DNA of 64,000 nucleotides from the NCBI GenBank assembly GCA_903933715.1, contig CAIZLD010000031.1, positions 1 to 64,000 of the forward strand, written 5' to 3'. The stretch comes from an uncultured Spartobacteria bacterium. GTDB lineage: Bacteria > Verrucomicrobiota > Verrucomicrobiia > Chthoniobacterales > Chthoniobacteraceae. The translations under genes were made by a program, and so were the position numbers. Below, in pieces: positions 24,038 to 34,147 of the stretch (its first letter is position 1; each line of letters opens with the position of its first letter). The notes under the pieces were generated by a model, which was not told the origin of the DNA, searched no databases, and saw only the letters and a list, made by a program, of their open reading frames with translations.

Positions 24038-26383
24038 CTACACCCGAAAACTAGCTAGAGCAGGATGATCCAGTTCCGCCGCCACCTGCCGCCAGGCTGC
24101 GGCTTGGGCATCGTTTTCGACATCGGGCAAAAAGCCGAATTCCAGATAGATTTTTATTGCCGTGAGGCGTGAATTGCTCGCGGTTAGGCATGCCGCCTCG
24201 TGCCACTGCGCCAATTGGTTCATTGCAAATGTCATCGCCGAACGGGCAAGGCCCTTGCCCCGCTGCGACGGCCGGATCGCGATCCAGTGGATCCGCCCGG
24301 CATCCTTTCCCTTGAAGCCGCGAATGTACCAGGCGCTGATGGTGCCAACCGCCAGATTTTGCGAATCATAAATCAGAAAACACCGCCTTTCGATCGCCTG
24401 CGGATCATTTCCAAACTCGCGCCAGAAGAGGTTGTCGTCGATCCTGAGAATCGGTTCGCTGTCCCGTTGCACATCGGTCCAGAGCGCGCCATCGGTTTTC
24501 CTCATTGGGCGAATCGAGTAACCCTCGGGTAGCGGATGCTGTGGAATATCGCGCATGTGCGGACGCTGCATTTGAATCCCGATATCACGGGATGTCCCGC
24601 AAGCGTCTTTTTGGGGCTGTGGAACTTCTCTTCCATGGCGCTGGTGAAACATCCTCTGCACAATCGGCCATGCCGCCAGACGACGGCGGTCGCGGGTCAC
24701 CACGCCAAAGGGGGCTGTGGTCATGTAATTAATAAAGGGTTCTTCTGGCCAAGGGTGATGGGCGTAGCACCAGATCAACGCCCCGCAAACCGCGTCATTC
24801 GTCAAGCCAGCGAACTGTGCCTCCAGCGACAATGCCTGGGCGTCTTCGCCGAGGGTATTGTTGAAGATGCCTTCCAGAGCCGGATGCCCGAATTCGACAA
24901 CCAGAATTGGCTTTCCCGGGTAGCGCTGTTGAAGTTTCAGGAGTTGTTCCTTCCAACCGGCTCCCACGCTTGCCGGGTCTCGCAAAAAACTGTCGCGGTG
25001 GTCGCCCCAGACCGTCGGGTAATATGTGAGGCAGATGACATCATCGGCGTCGAAGGCAGGATGATCAACCCACGCACATGATGAATGAACCGCTAAACGA
25101 GTTGGGTCGATCTGGCGGGAGAGGTTGCACAGTTCGGCATTTCCGGCCACAACTTCTGGCAGGTTTTCATGCGTCTCGTTGCTGACAGACCAGAATATGA
25201 TCGACGGATGGTGACGATCGCGCTGAATCATGGCAGCCAATTGCCTCTTGGCAATATTCAGCGTCTGAGCGCATTTCTCTTCACCTATCGTGTTTCCCCG
25301 CCACCAGTATAGCGGTATCTCACTCATGACAAGCAGCCCGATCTCGTCACAAAGATCCAGCTCATCCGGATGGTGTGGATAGTGGCACAAGCGAACGAAA
25401 TTCGAGCCGAGGCTTTTCATATCCAGCAGATCGCGCCGGGCAGTTTCCATGTCAGGGCACATGTCTGTAACGGGCGAATCCTCATGACGGTTGAGACCGG
25501 TCAGAAATATTGGTTTCCCATTCAAGAAAAGCTTATCGCCTTTTGTTTGAATGGTGCGGAATCCGATCCGAATATCTTGCTGATCAACGGGCTTTTCATT
25601 GCATATCAGCGTTGCTTTCACGGAATATAGCGATGGAACTTCCGGACTCCACAGCATGGGCGTATCAACGGACAACGCGAAATCATATGAAATTTGCTGG
25701 CCGGGCTGGACCGGTGATGATGCCGAATACAATCCGGACTCGCACAATGTTCCAGCGGCATCCCAAATTTCCAGACGGCAGATGGCGTTGGCTGCCTCGC
25801 CGGAATCGTTGGCCACGCACAAAGTGCCAGAAAACCTTCCCTCGGCGGACGATTCGGAAACGTTAATGCATCCGATATGCAGCATGGGAGTTGAGACCAA
25901 CGTCACTTCCCGCAGGATCCCGCCAAAAGGCCGCCAGCCGCGTTCAAGACCCGGTACCTCACCGGCTCTGCGGGTGTTGTCCACGCGGACGGTCAGCACG
26001 TTTTCTCGATCCATTCGGATCATCTGATCGATCCGGAATTCAAAAGGCAGAAACCCGTCGGCATGCTGGCCGATTAGTTGTCCGTTAAGCCAGACGTCGG
26101 CGATGTTGTTGACAGCCTCAAAGTGCAAAGCGATCCGCCGCCCCGCCCAGGAAGGATCCACGCGAAAGGTCCGATGGAACCAAGCAATGCCTTCGTAGGC
26201 CTCCATGCCCGGCACGATATTGTCAAGCCGACCCGGCACGTTGGCCTCACGCCAATAACAGACATCCAGATTTTCAGCCCAGTAGCCAGCCTTTTCCCCC
26301 TCATTATTCACATCAGGCTGATATCTCCACACGCCGGACAAGTCTTTGGTTTGACGCCTATTATGAAAAGAAGTCTCATTCAT
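24038..26383 (-). CDS. GH2 glycosidase (beta-glucuronidase-like) fused to a GNAT acetyltransferase
   Basis: 781 aa. Residues 1-590 form a GH2 enzyme: jelly-roll sugar-binding domain (VWLNGQLIGQHADGFLPFEF), immunoglobulin-like domain, and TIM barrel with NRHEDSP, FVRLCHYPHHPDELDLCDEIGLLV, acid/base Glu403 (WSVSNETHE) and nucleophile Glu497 (VVEFGHPALEG). Residues about 620-750 are a separate GNAT domain: GYSIRPMRKTD, WIAIRPSQRGKGLARSAM (acetyl-CoA loop) and LTAIKIYLEFGF. No signal peptide is seen, so it should act in the cytoplasm on an imported glycoside. The frame is continuous across the join. Divergent from the AraC gene at 26486. Confidence 0.88.
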   Translation of the reverse strand: MNETSFHNRRQTKDLSGVWRYQPDVNNEGEKAGYWAENLDVCYWREANVPGRLDNIVPGMEAYEGIAWFHRTFRVDPSWAGRRIALHFEAVNNIADVWLNGQLIGQHADGFLPFEFRIDQMIRMDRENVLTVRVDNTRRAGEVPGLERGWRPFGGILREVTLVSTPMLHIGCINVSESSAEGRFSGTLCVANDSGEAANAICRLEIWDAAGTLCESGLYSASSPVQPGQQISYDFALSVDTPMLWSPEVPSLYSVKATLICNEKPVDQQDIRIGFRTIQTKGDKLFLNGKPIFLTGLNRHEDSPVTDMCPDMETARRDLLDMKSLGSNFVRLCHYPHHPDELDLCDEIGLLVMSEIPLYWWRGNTIGEEKCAQTLNIAKRQLAAMIQRDRHHPSIIFWSVSNETHENLPEVVAGNAELCNLSRQIDPTRLAVHSSCAWVDHPAFDADDVICLTYYPTVWGDHRDSFLRDPASVGAGWKEQLLKLQQRYPGKPILVVEFGHPALEGIFNNTLGEDAQALSLEAQFAGLTNDAVCGALIWCYAHHPWPEEPFINYMTTAPFGVVTRDRRRLAAWPIVQRMFHQRHGREVPQPQKDACGTSRDIGIQMQRPHMRDIPQHPLPEGYSIRPMRKTDGALWTDVQRDSEPILRIDDNLFWREFGNDPQAIERRCFLIYDSQNLAVGTISAWYIRGFKGKDAGRIHWIAIRPSQRGKGLARSAMTFAMNQLAQWHEAACLTASNSRLTAIKIYLEFGFLPDVENDAQAAAWRQVAAELDHPALASFRV

Positions 26384-26401
26384 ATAATTTGAAGTTGAAT
26401 A

Positions 26402-26480
26402 ATAAATTTCCGCGATAATAATCTCTTGTTTTCAAATCCGCCAATAACGTTTATCCCATTTCTTTTATAAATTTCCGAGA
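26402..26480. promoter_or_regulatory. Direct repeats in the GH2-GNAT / AraC divergent promoter
   Basis: ATAAATTTCCGCGA (26402-26415) and ATAAATTTCCGAGA (26467-26480) are direct repeats with one mismatch, 65 bp apart (six helical turns), in a strongly A/T-rich intergenic region between divergent genes. AraC-family proteins commonly bind such spaced direct repeats. Inference from layout only. Confidence 0.45.
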
Positions 26481-26485
26481 TTTCC

Positions 26486-27289
26486 TTGAGTGCTTTTTCC
26501 ATTACAAATGTGGGGGTTTATCGCGCTTCTGAGCGTTGGGTGCAACGGTTCCATGAACCGTGTATTTGCTTTAACGTGAGCGGTATCATTTACCAACGGC
26601 TAACTTTTTCCGACGGGTGGAGAATGGAAGCTCCGACGAAACCCAACTTTGTCTTTTTTGTCCCCGGCACAACGCTCGATTTCGCTTTTGATTCACACCG
26701 CGAAAACTGGGTGATCATATTAAACACCACAAATATTCGCTACAATCCCGATAAACGCTGCGTGGAATGGAAGGAAGACAACGACTGGATACCGCTACCG
26801 CTATCGTTGTCGGTTTCTTCCGAATGGGTGCCCTATTGGCAGTCTGAACTTCGCGCGATGCATGCTTCCATGGTGAGCCCCGTGCCGCGCAATCGCTGGC
26901 GGGCTCGACTCGGTTTGCTAAACATTCTCCGGTTTGTACTGGATGGACACCATGAATCTCTCAAAGAAAAACCCGCAGAGGAGTTGAAGCGCGTGCTTGA
27001 TGAGGATGAAAACTGTTCACGCACGCTCCAGGAATGGTCTGCAGTTTGCGGTTATTCGAGCGATCATCTTCGAGTATTGTTTGAACAGGAATACGGAATG
27101 ACACCGATAGAATACCGCAACCAGCGACGAATGGCACGGGCCATGCAATTGGTGGCAAGCAGTCGACTGACGGTGAAAGAAATCGCCAGTCAACTCGGAT
27201 TCCGTTACCTGTCCCACTTTTCAGCCGCGTTTATGAAAGCATTCCATTGTCCTCCGAGCACGGGCATCAAGCGTTTCCGGCATCTTTAA
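26486..27289 (+). CDS. AraC-family transcriptional regulator
   Basis: 267 aa with an N-terminal cupin-like effector domain (LTFSDGWRMEAPTKPNFVFFVPG) and a C-terminal AraC double HTH: WSAVCGYSSDHLRVLFEQEYGMTPIEYRNQRRMARAMQLVASSRLTVKEIASQLGFRYLSHFSAAFMKAF. The first codon of the frame is TTG 26486, with no strong ribosome site; the true start may lie slightly inside. Divergent to the GH2-GNAT gene, which it probably activates in response to a sugar. Confidence 0.88.
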   Translation: MSAFSITNVGVYRASERWVQRFHEPCICFNVSGIIYQRLTFSDGWRMEAPTKPNFVFFVPGTTLDFAFDSHRENWVIILNTTNIRYNPDKRCVEWKEDNDWIPLPLSLSVSSEWVPYWQSELRAMHASMVSPVPRNRWRARLGLLNILRFVLDGHHESLKEKPAEELKRVLDEDENCSRTLQEWSAVCGYSSDHLRVLFEQEYGMTPIEYRNQRRMARAMQLVASSRLTVKEIASQLGFRYLSHFSAAFMKAFHCPPSTGIKRFRHL

Positions 27290-27664
27290 ACGAGTTGTTT
27301 CAGTGACCGGAAAACATGCATCTTCCGGTTCCAAGCAGGTGATGGCAGCCGGGCAAAGAATTCACGGCGGTTTCAGAATCCGGCTTGGTGCGCCATGTCT
27401 GGGCGGGATTCGCCCGAGTTGAGATACTGGACTGGTGGAAGCACAAAGGGGGCATTCTGCTGGACATCTACGCCGACCGGTTTGCTGAACGCTCGGATCA
27501 GACCCGGAAGCTGATCTGGGATGACGTTCCCACTGGCTTGGCTATACGCGGACTGCTTGACCGCGAATTTGGTGAGCTGTTGATCAAGGTTGTGACCCGT
27601 GCCTCCACCCCGGACGAACTCCAGAAAGATGCCGCGGGTTCTGAACTGTAGCTCAAAGGTTTCG
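27290..27664. other. Intergenic region with an unsupported 88-aa frame
   Basis: Between the AraC regulator and the end of the hybrid kinase. A plus-strand frame at 27385-27651 (EILDWWKHKGGILLDIYADR...) is open but has no recognised domain and no clear ribosome site. It could be a small gene or a decayed fragment. No terminator with a T-run is evident for either flanking gene. Confidence 0.35.
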
Positions 27665-30600
27665 TTATGCGCCGTCCGCGTGGATCGCGTCGTGCAGGGA
27701 GGCCAGTAGATTCCTGACATCGTAAGGCTTGTGCAGGATCACATCGACGCCAAGTGCATAAAGTTCGTCTTGACGAAATTCCGAAGCCTGCCCCGTGGAG
27801 GCGAGGATTTTCACTCGCGGGTTGATCTCTTGTAACGCACGGGAAAGAGCCACGCCGTCCATTCCCGGCATCATCACATCGGTGAACACAAGATCGATCT
27901 CTTGGGCATGCTCTTTGTAAAGAGCCAGAGCTTCATTTCCATCGAATGCCGCAAGGACCTTGTATCCATTGTTTTTGAGCACCATCGAAAGTGTCTTGGC
28001 GATGATAGCCTCGTCCTCGACCACAAGGATCGTTGCCTCGCCGCGATCCTGTGGAATCTCTGTTTGGGACAAACGCTCCTGTTCCGCCGCAGTCAGCGTT
28101 TCACGGGGCAGGAATACTTTGAACGTGGTGCCCCGACCGACTCCGGATTCTACAGTGACAAACCCGCCGTGACTGCGGACAATGCCTGCGACTGTGGAAA
28201 GGCCAAGACCGGTGCCTTTGCCGACTTCCTTTGTCGTAAAAAACGGGTCAAAGATTTTTTGGACAATTTCACGCGCGATCCCCATGCCGGTGTCGGATAC
28301 AGCCAGCATGGCATAGCTCCCCGCTTTTGCATCCGGCACCATGGCAGCAAAGTTTTCGTCGATCTCTGCGCTTTTAGCGAAAAGGCATAGGGAGCCGCCT
28401 TCTGGCATGGCATCCCGGGCATTGATGCAGAGGTTGAGGAGCACTTGATGGATCTGCGTCGGATCGCCTGTGACCGGCCAGAGGTCAGATGGGACGGAAC
28501 TTGTGATGGTAATGTTCTTGGGAAAAGTCTGGCGCGCGATGTTTTCCATCTCCTCGACGAGGCGATTCAATTGCAAGGTCGTGCGGTCTCCTTTGGTGCC
28601 GCGCGCAAAGGTTAGCACTTGGTTGACCACACTGGCTCCCCGGTTTGCACATTCCTCGATGGAGTTGATCAAGCTTGCTCGGGTTTCAGCATCCTCGGCA
28701 GCATGGAGCATTTCGGCGGAAAGAATGATGGGAGCGAGGATGTTGTTGAGATCGTGGGCAACGCCAGAAGCCAGAGTGCCGATGGCCTCAATTCGCTGGG
28801 AACGCAGGAGTTTTTCCTCCATCACCTTGCGCTCGGTAATGTCCGTATCGCTACCACGATAGCCGCGCAGGGTTCCATCCATGTTCAGGAGGGGGACGCC
28901 GTTGGTGGAAACCCACACTTGCCGTCCGTCTTTAGTCTGTATGGAGTTGACAAAATTCTTGAACGGTTGCTTTTGTGCAAATATCGTCAAGGCAGACACT
29001 TTGAACGCCTCGCGCCCGGATTCTGGATGCAGGTCATAAAAGTGTTTCAGGCCCATCAGTTCATCCGGGGGATAGCCCAAAACAGCCTCGGATACCTTGC
29101 TGACAAATGTGTAAAGACCCTGATCGTCCACTTCCCAAGCTACGGTGGAACTCTGCTCCGCAAGTTCAGCATAACGAGCTTCGCTCTCCCTCAGCATTTC
29201 TTCTGCCCGTTTGCGTTCAGTGATGTCACGGGCGAAGATCGCCATGCGGCCGAATTTCCCCTGGGTATCCTTGATGGGGTAAAAACTCGTTTCAAAGATA
29301 TGCCCCTGCCGTGTGTCCTCCTTCTTGGATGGTAATCCCGCGGCAAACAGTTCCTCCACGATTTTTTGGCGGGCGTCCGCCACATCAGGAGGGAAAAAGT
29401 CGTAAACGCGCTTTCCGATGAGGTCGGAAAGATCCATCCCCAGGCGATTGGCGGTAGTCTGATTAGCGACGAGAACGCGTCCCTCCAGATCAAGTAGATG
29501 AATCGATTCATCTGCGGCATTCAGCAGAGCCCGGATGGTGGCCTCACTTTCCTGCAATGCATTCTCCTCCTGCTTGCGCTTGGTGATGTCGTAAAGGACC
29601 ACCAGGTGAAGATCTTTTGATTGCTCCCCGAGCGAAACCGCGGAAACCATGGCGATGCGCTGGGTTCCGTCCTTGCACGAGATATTCACCTCCATCGGAT
29701 CGAACGCGGCCCCCGTTCCGTTCGCCTTATTCATCCGCTTGAGCCACTCCTCAGCCACCCACTCGCGATATTCAGCGTCAGGATACGCTTTGGGCCACCA
29801 ATGGGCCAATGTTGGAATATCTGCGACATCGTAGCCGAACGTATTGACAAATGCTTTGTTTAGAAAAGTGATGTTTTGCTCTCCATCATTTAACCCAAAG
29901 GGAACCGGAGAGGCATCAATAATGGCCCGGAATCTGCATTCGCTTGAGCGCAAAGCATCCTCTGCCCGTTTCCGCTTGGAGATGTCTTTTACAAAAACGA
30001 ACATGCTTCCACCATTCATGGGCTGGTATTGAGCACACACTTCGACATCAAAAAGGCTCCCGTCCTTGCGCCTTTGGACGCTTTCAAAACGATCCCACCC
30101 ACGCTCCTTGATTTTCCGGATCCGCCCGGCGATTGCGGCGGGTTGCTCCAGAGCTTCCATGATTGAAATGCACCGACCAATGAGTTCCTGTTCGCCGTAG
30201 CCACTCATCCGGCAATAGCTCTCATTGACCTCCAACAGGCATCCCTGCATATCCACCCGGCAGAATCCATCCATTGCCGTTCGAAGAATGGTTCTGAGCC
30301 GGAACTCGTTTTCCCGCACCTGCTCATTTGCTGAGAGCGCCTCCTCATTCCGGCGCTGGAGCGCATTCATCATTTCCGCCATGTGCGACAGCGAGGGGCG
30401 GAATACGAACAGAAATTCCAGCACCAGAATCAGCAATCCGGCACACAGCCCCCATCGTTCCATCCTCTGCAGCTCGATAATCCGTTCCTTTGCCTCCTTG
30501 TCGAACTGGAAGGTGATCTTGTCCATGAGTTCCAAGAAGCGCGGTTCGTTGCGCAGCAGCACCTCCGCCGTGGCATGAATGGCGTCCGGGGCGGAGCTTC

Positions 30601-31021
30601 CATCCTTCACTTGGGCTATCATCTGCTCCAAGGCATGAACCATGTTGGCGTGGAAGGGTTCCATCTCTGCAAACAATGCCGTAATCGCGGCGGAGTTCTG
30701 CCGCGGCGGCAACCCCAGTATTTCATCGCCATGTTGCAACCCCAGATGGGCAGCCTTCCAGGCGATCAGCGATTCGGAAATCTCATATAGCCGTTTGGGT
30801 CGTTCCCCGTCATCGCATTTGTGATCCGAGGCCAGAACGCACTTGGTCAGCCGCTGGCTCAACATCCGCTGCCGGCCTGAGAGGTTGATAACACGCGCGT
30901 CACCTTCGTTGCGCCGGACGGCATGCTGCATCAAGACGGACGACGAGAGGAGCGTCAGGGCAATCAAAGTCAGGGCGATCCCATAGAAAACCTTCAATTG
31001 CTGAAAGCGATTGATTTTCAT
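27665..31021 (-). CDS. Hybrid PAS sensor histidine kinase with PilJ/NarX-like input domain
   Basis: 1118 aa from ATG 31021 (GTG 31075 is also open). Order: membrane segment ([18 protein letters not shown]), periplasmic helical domain with [21 protein letters not shown], similar to the NarX P-box/PilJ N-terminal module that senses nitrate or nitrite, second membrane segment ([16 protein letters not shown]), four PAS domains, HisKA with His756 ([12 protein letters not shown]), HATPase ([22 protein letters not shown]) and a receiver with Asp1048 (FTDVMMPG). No DNA-binding output is attached. Divergent from the nitric oxide reductase gene, so a nitrogen-oxide signal is plausible. Confidence 0.88.
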   Translation of the reverse strand: MKINRFQQLKVFYGIALTLIALTLLSSSVLMQHAVRRNEGDARVINLSGRQRMLSQRLTKCVLASDHKCDDGERPKRLYEISESLIAWKAAHLGLQHGDEILGLPPRQNSAAITALFAEMEPFHANMVHALEQMIAQVKDGSSAPDAIHATAEVLLRNEPRFLELMDKITFQFDKEAKERIIELQRMERWGLCAGLLILVLEFLFVFRPSLSHMAEMMNALQRRNEEALSANEQVRENEFRLRTILRTAMDGFCRVDMQGCLLEVNESYCRMSGYGEQELIGRCISIMEALEQPAAIAGRIRKIKERGWDRFESVQRRKDGSLFDVEVCAQYQPMNGGSMFVFVKDISKRKRAEDALRSSECRFRAIIDASPVPFGLNDGEQNITFLNKAFVNTFGYDVADIPTLAHWWPKAYPDAEYREWVAEEWLKRMNKANGTGAAFDPMEVNISCKDGTQRIAMVSAVSLGEQSKDLHLVVLYDITKRKQEENALQESEATIRALLNAADESIHLLDLEGRVLVANQTTANRLGMDLSDLIGKRVYDFFPPDVADARQKIVEELFAAGLPSKKEDTRQGHIFETSFYPIKDTQGKFGRMAIFARDITERKRAEEMLRESEARYAELAEQSSTVAWEVDDQGLYTFVSKVSEAVLGYPPDELMGLKHFYDLHPESGREAFKVSALTIFAQKQPFKNFVNSIQTKDGRQVWVSTNGVPLLNMDGTLRGYRGSDTDITERKVMEEKLLRSQRIEAIGTLASGVAHDLNNILAPIILSAEMLHAAEDAETRASLINSIEECANRGASVVNQVLTFARGTKGDRTTLQLNRLVEEMENIARQTFPKNITITSSVPSDLWPVTGDPTQIHQVLLNLCINARDAMPEGGSLCLFAKSAEIDENFAAMVPDAKAGSYAMLAVSDTGMGIAREIVQKIFDPFFTTKEVGKGTGLGLSTVAGIVRSHGGFVTVESGVGRGTTFKVFLPRETLTAAEQERLSQTEIPQDRGEATILVVEDEAIIAKTLSMVLKNNGYKVLAAFDGNEALALYKEHAQEIDLVFTDVMMPGMDGVALSRALQEINPRVKILASTGQASEFRQDELYALGVDVILHKPYDVRNLLASLHDAIHADGA

Positions 31022-31197
31022 AAAATTTGGGCTTCCATTAAAGCCCTTGTGTTCGAGCTTTGACAGATAGGGCACTCAAACTGAGGATGCTCTTGACAGG
31101 AGGATAAGGCAATCTCCGAAAAAAGCATCACCACCCCATTTATTGAGACACCATTCGGGTTCCTGATGGCAGGGTAGGATGCGAGTGCGCATTCAGT

Positions 31198-31518
31198 TTA
31201 TGGTGAAATGAATCCAATCACCCGCCGCTGCCTCTCCCACGCTGCCTCATCGCACTCCCGCCGCATCTCCCTTTCGGTAACGGCGTCCCGCTCGCTCGGC
31301 GGCCCCGGAAGAAAGAGCAGCCGCTCCTGAATCTCCGGCGCGAGATTCTCGAGGCCCTGATGTGGGCGAAAGGTATTGGGGGGCTCACTTTCTGTTATCA
31401 TCTCATCCTCAGCAGGTACTTCCGCGATGAACCTCAAAACGTGCGGGGGCGGGTAATTGATCCAGCCGTAGCGTCTACCGAAATCGATTGCTCTCTGGTC
31501 CGGACCAATCGCTTCCAT
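31198..31518 (-). pseudogene. Remnant of a recombinase-associated HTH protein
   Basis: A minus-strand frame of about 106 aa. Its second half, HQGLENLAPEIQERLLFLP followed by ERDAVTEREMRRE, resembles the segment after the HTH in proteins that accompany site-specific recombinases, where LAPEIQE-LLFLP and RDPITERELR recur. The helix-turn-helix that should precede it is missing. Its ATG (31518) overlaps that of norZ on the other strand. The context suggests a decayed mobile-element gene. The remaining parts of 31022-31516 show no other gene. Confidence 0.4.
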
Positions 31519-33832
31519 GAACTCAAAAACACCCCCTCCCTGCCAGCAATCTCCTTCGCGGCGCACCCTGCTCGTATCCCGGCACTGGGTTCAGGCTGCG
31601 ATACTTGTGTTTCTCTTTGGCTTCTTTGTTCTCGGATTCCTCGCCTATCGTACCTACACGAGCCAAGCTCCAATCCCGGGTAAAACCGTCGATCCGCAAG
31701 GTGGGGTTGTGTTCACGCGCGCCGACGTTATTGGTGGCCAACAAGTGTTTTTGCGCAATGGCCTTATGGAATATGGTTCAATCTTCGGCCACGGAGCATA
31801 CCTTGGCCCCGACTATACCGCCGATTGTCTGCGGCGCTGGGCGCTGGCGGTGATGGAATCCAAGGGCGGCGCGGCTTCGGACAAGGCGCGGGCAGAAACA
31901 TTGCGCGAGTTTAAAGCGAATCGCTACGATCTGGCCACGGATACGCTGAATTTTTCCGGCGATCAGGCGAAGGCAGTCAACGATCTGAAGGGCTATTACG
32001 GCAAATGTTTCGGTGAACCAACCTCGCGATTTGGACTCCGACCCAAAGCAATTTCCGATGAGGAAGATATCAAGAAACTTACATCATTCTTGTGCTGGGC
32101 TGCGTGGGTGACTGCAGCACAGCGGCCCGGCCTAGACTATTCATACACAAACAACTGGCCACCGGAACCGTTGGTGGGCAACGCGGCCACTGGTGACGCG
32201 GTGGTTTGGAGCGTCCTTTCGCTTATTGCCCTGCTGGGCGGAACCGGACTCCTGTTTGCAGCCTTCGGACGCTGGGATTTCCTTGGCTGGCACAGCCGAG
32301 AGCGCGAGAGTCTTTCGTTCCGAGCGCCGGATTCTGTGGCGCTGACTCCCAGTCAACGAGCCTGCGCCTGGTTCTTCCTGGTGATGGTAACCTTGTTCCT
32401 TATTCAGACGATGGTTGGCGGTGCCTCCCAACATTACAGGGCGGAACTCTCCAATTTCTTCGGGATCGATCTCGCTCGCTGGTTGCCGTTTAACCTTGCC
32501 CGAACGTGGCATTTGCAACTCGCCATCTTCTGGGTCGCCACGTCGTTTCTCGCGGCGGGGATTTTCCTCGCGCCGATGATCTCCGGGCAGGAGCCCAAAG
32601 GCCAACATTGGCTCGCTTACAGCCTGCTTGCGGCTCTGGCTTTGGTTGTATTTGGTAGCATGGCGGGCGAATTTGCCGGAATCCACGATTTGTTTCGTCA
32701 GAACTGGGCATGGTTCGGTGCCCAAGGATTTGAATACCTCGATCTGGGCCGCTTTTGGCAGATATTGCTAATTGTGGGGCTGTTCTTCTGGGTGGCGATT
32801 CTCTATCGCGGCTTGAGAGGCTACCTTGCAGACGAGAACAAAGGCAACATGCCATGGCTTTTCTTTTTCTCGGCCCTCTCGATTCCTGCCTTCTACGCAG
32901 TCGGCCTCCTCGCGAGGCCCTCGGTGCATTTCACCACCACGGATTTTTGGCGTTTCTGGGTTGTCCATCTTTGGGTGGAGGATTTCCTGGAACTCTTCAC
33001 CACAATTATGGTCGCCTACCTCTTCGTGCTACTTGGCGTAGTCCGCGAACGCGTGGCCCTGACCGTCATCTACCTCGATATCGTGCTCTACTCGGCGGGC
33101 GGCGTTATTGGGACGATGCACCACGTCTATTTCTCTGGCGAACCGGCCGTCCATATGGCCCTCGGCGCGTTCTTCTCTGCGGCAGAGGTCATACCGCTAA
33201 CATTTCTGACCGTTGAGGCATGGCGTTTCTTGCAACTCGGCTCGGTGCAGCAGGCGAAGTCGGGTGCCCCATTTCCTCATTTTTGGGCGGTGATGTTCCT
33301 GGTGGCAGTCGGCTTCTGGAACTTCCTAGGTGCTGGCATCTTCGGCTTTTTAATCAACCTGCCCATCGTCTCTTATTACGAAATCGGAACCGCCCTAACG
33401 GCAAACCACGCACACGCCGCTATGATGGGGGTCTACGGCATGCTATCGGTCGGCTTGGCGCTATTTTGCCTGCGTTATATGATCCCCGAACCGCGCTGGT
33501 CGGATCGAGCGGCTAAAATCAGCTTCTGGTCGCTCAATATCGGTCTTTTCTGGATGGTCTTTGTCACGCTCTTCCCGCTGGGCATTCTCCAGCTCTATAC
33601 CTCCGTCAACGAAGGCTATTTTGAAGCGCGCAGCCTCAAGAATATAACAAGCGGAACCAATGCGCTGCTTGAATGGATGCGGTTGCCGGGCGACGTGATC
33701 TTCATCGTTGGGGGCGTGCTTCCGATCATTTACATTTGCTGGCTTTGCGTGCGTTTCATGAGACCGTATGTCAAAGAGAAGGAACCTCGACCGACCCTCT
33801 TCACAGAGGTCAAAGAAGAAGACGGATTGTAA
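31517..33832 (+). CDS. norZ: Quinol-dependent nitric oxide reductase (qNOR)
   Basis: Single-subunit cytoplasmic-membrane enzyme reducing two NO to N2O with quinol. 771 aa, normal for qNOR. The N-terminal soluble extension (GGVVFTRADVIGGQQVFLRNGLMEYGSIFGHGAYLGPDYTAD) is typical. The catalytic subunit follows with about 12 further membrane helices. Heme/metal ligands are visible in NLARTWHLQLAIFW, GVIGTMHHVYFSG and ALTANHAHAAMMG; the conserved Glu in AAEVIPLTFL is present. No cytochrome c subunit is nearby, as expected for qNOR. Likely used for NO detoxification, as no other denitrification gene is in the window. Confidence 0.95.
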   Translation: MNSKTPPPCQQSPSRRTLLVSRHWVQAAILVFLFGFFVLGFLAYRTYTSQAPIPGKTVDPQGGVVFTRADVIGGQQVFLRNGLMEYGSIFGHGAYLGPDYTADCLRRWALAVMESKGGAASDKARAETLREFKANRYDLATDTLNFSGDQAKAVNDLKGYYGKCFGEPTSRFGLRPKAISDEEDIKKLTSFLCWAAWVTAAQRPGLDYSYTNNWPPEPLVGNAATGDAVVWSVLSLIALLGGTGLLFAAFGRWDFLGWHSRERESLSFRAPDSVALTPSQRACAWFFLVMVTLFLIQTMVGGASQHYRAELSNFFGIDLARWLPFNLARTWHLQLAIFWVATSFLAAGIFLAPMISGQEPKGQHWLAYSLLAALALVVFGSMAGEFAGIHDLFRQNWAWFGAQGFEYLDLGRFWQILLIVGLFFWVAILYRGLRGYLADENKGNMPWLFFFSALSIPAFYAVGLLARPSVHFTTTDFWRFWVVHLWVEDFLELFTTIMVAYLFVLLGVVRERVALTVIYLDIVLYSAGGVIGTMHHVYFSGEPAVHMALGAFFSAAEVIPLTFLTVEAWRFLQLGSVQQAKSGAPFPHFWAVMFLVAVGFWNFLGAGIFGFLINLPIVSYYEIGTALTANHAHAAMMGVYGMLSVGLALFCLRYMIPEPRWSDRAAKISFWSLNIGLFWMVFVTLFPLGILQLYTSVNEGYFEARSLKNITSGTNALLEWMRLPGDVIFIVGGVLPIIYICWLCVRFMRPYVKEKEPRPTLFTEVKEEDGL

Positions 33833-34147
33833 TCATATGGTGGTGCTCCCTCCCTCCTCAATCATGATCATGCCGCTCGCCGGTAATAATGCCGTAGGAG
33901 TCCTCCAAGCCGGGAATCGCACTCGATTTCGCGGCGTCACGGGAGCAGAGGCCGGAGCACAAGCTATCGGCTGGCGCCGTTGATAGATTTGCCGGGTCGA
34001 GCGTCATCATCTTCCTGGCAATTCCTGACAAAAAAAGTTTGTTTGTATTCGTTTCTGTGCGATGTGACATTTTGGGCGATGGCCCGGGAAGCCGCATCAA
34101 CACGAGGATTGGCGCATTTTTGCGAAACATCACGAAATAAAAATTTT
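33833..34147. other. Non-coding right end of element 2
   Basis: 315 bp between norZ and the third att core. No convincing gene is seen; a short minus-strand frame (33858-34133) has no family resemblance. The last 80 bp are A/T-rich. No copy of the 11-mer arm repeat of element 1 is present. Confidence 0.45.
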
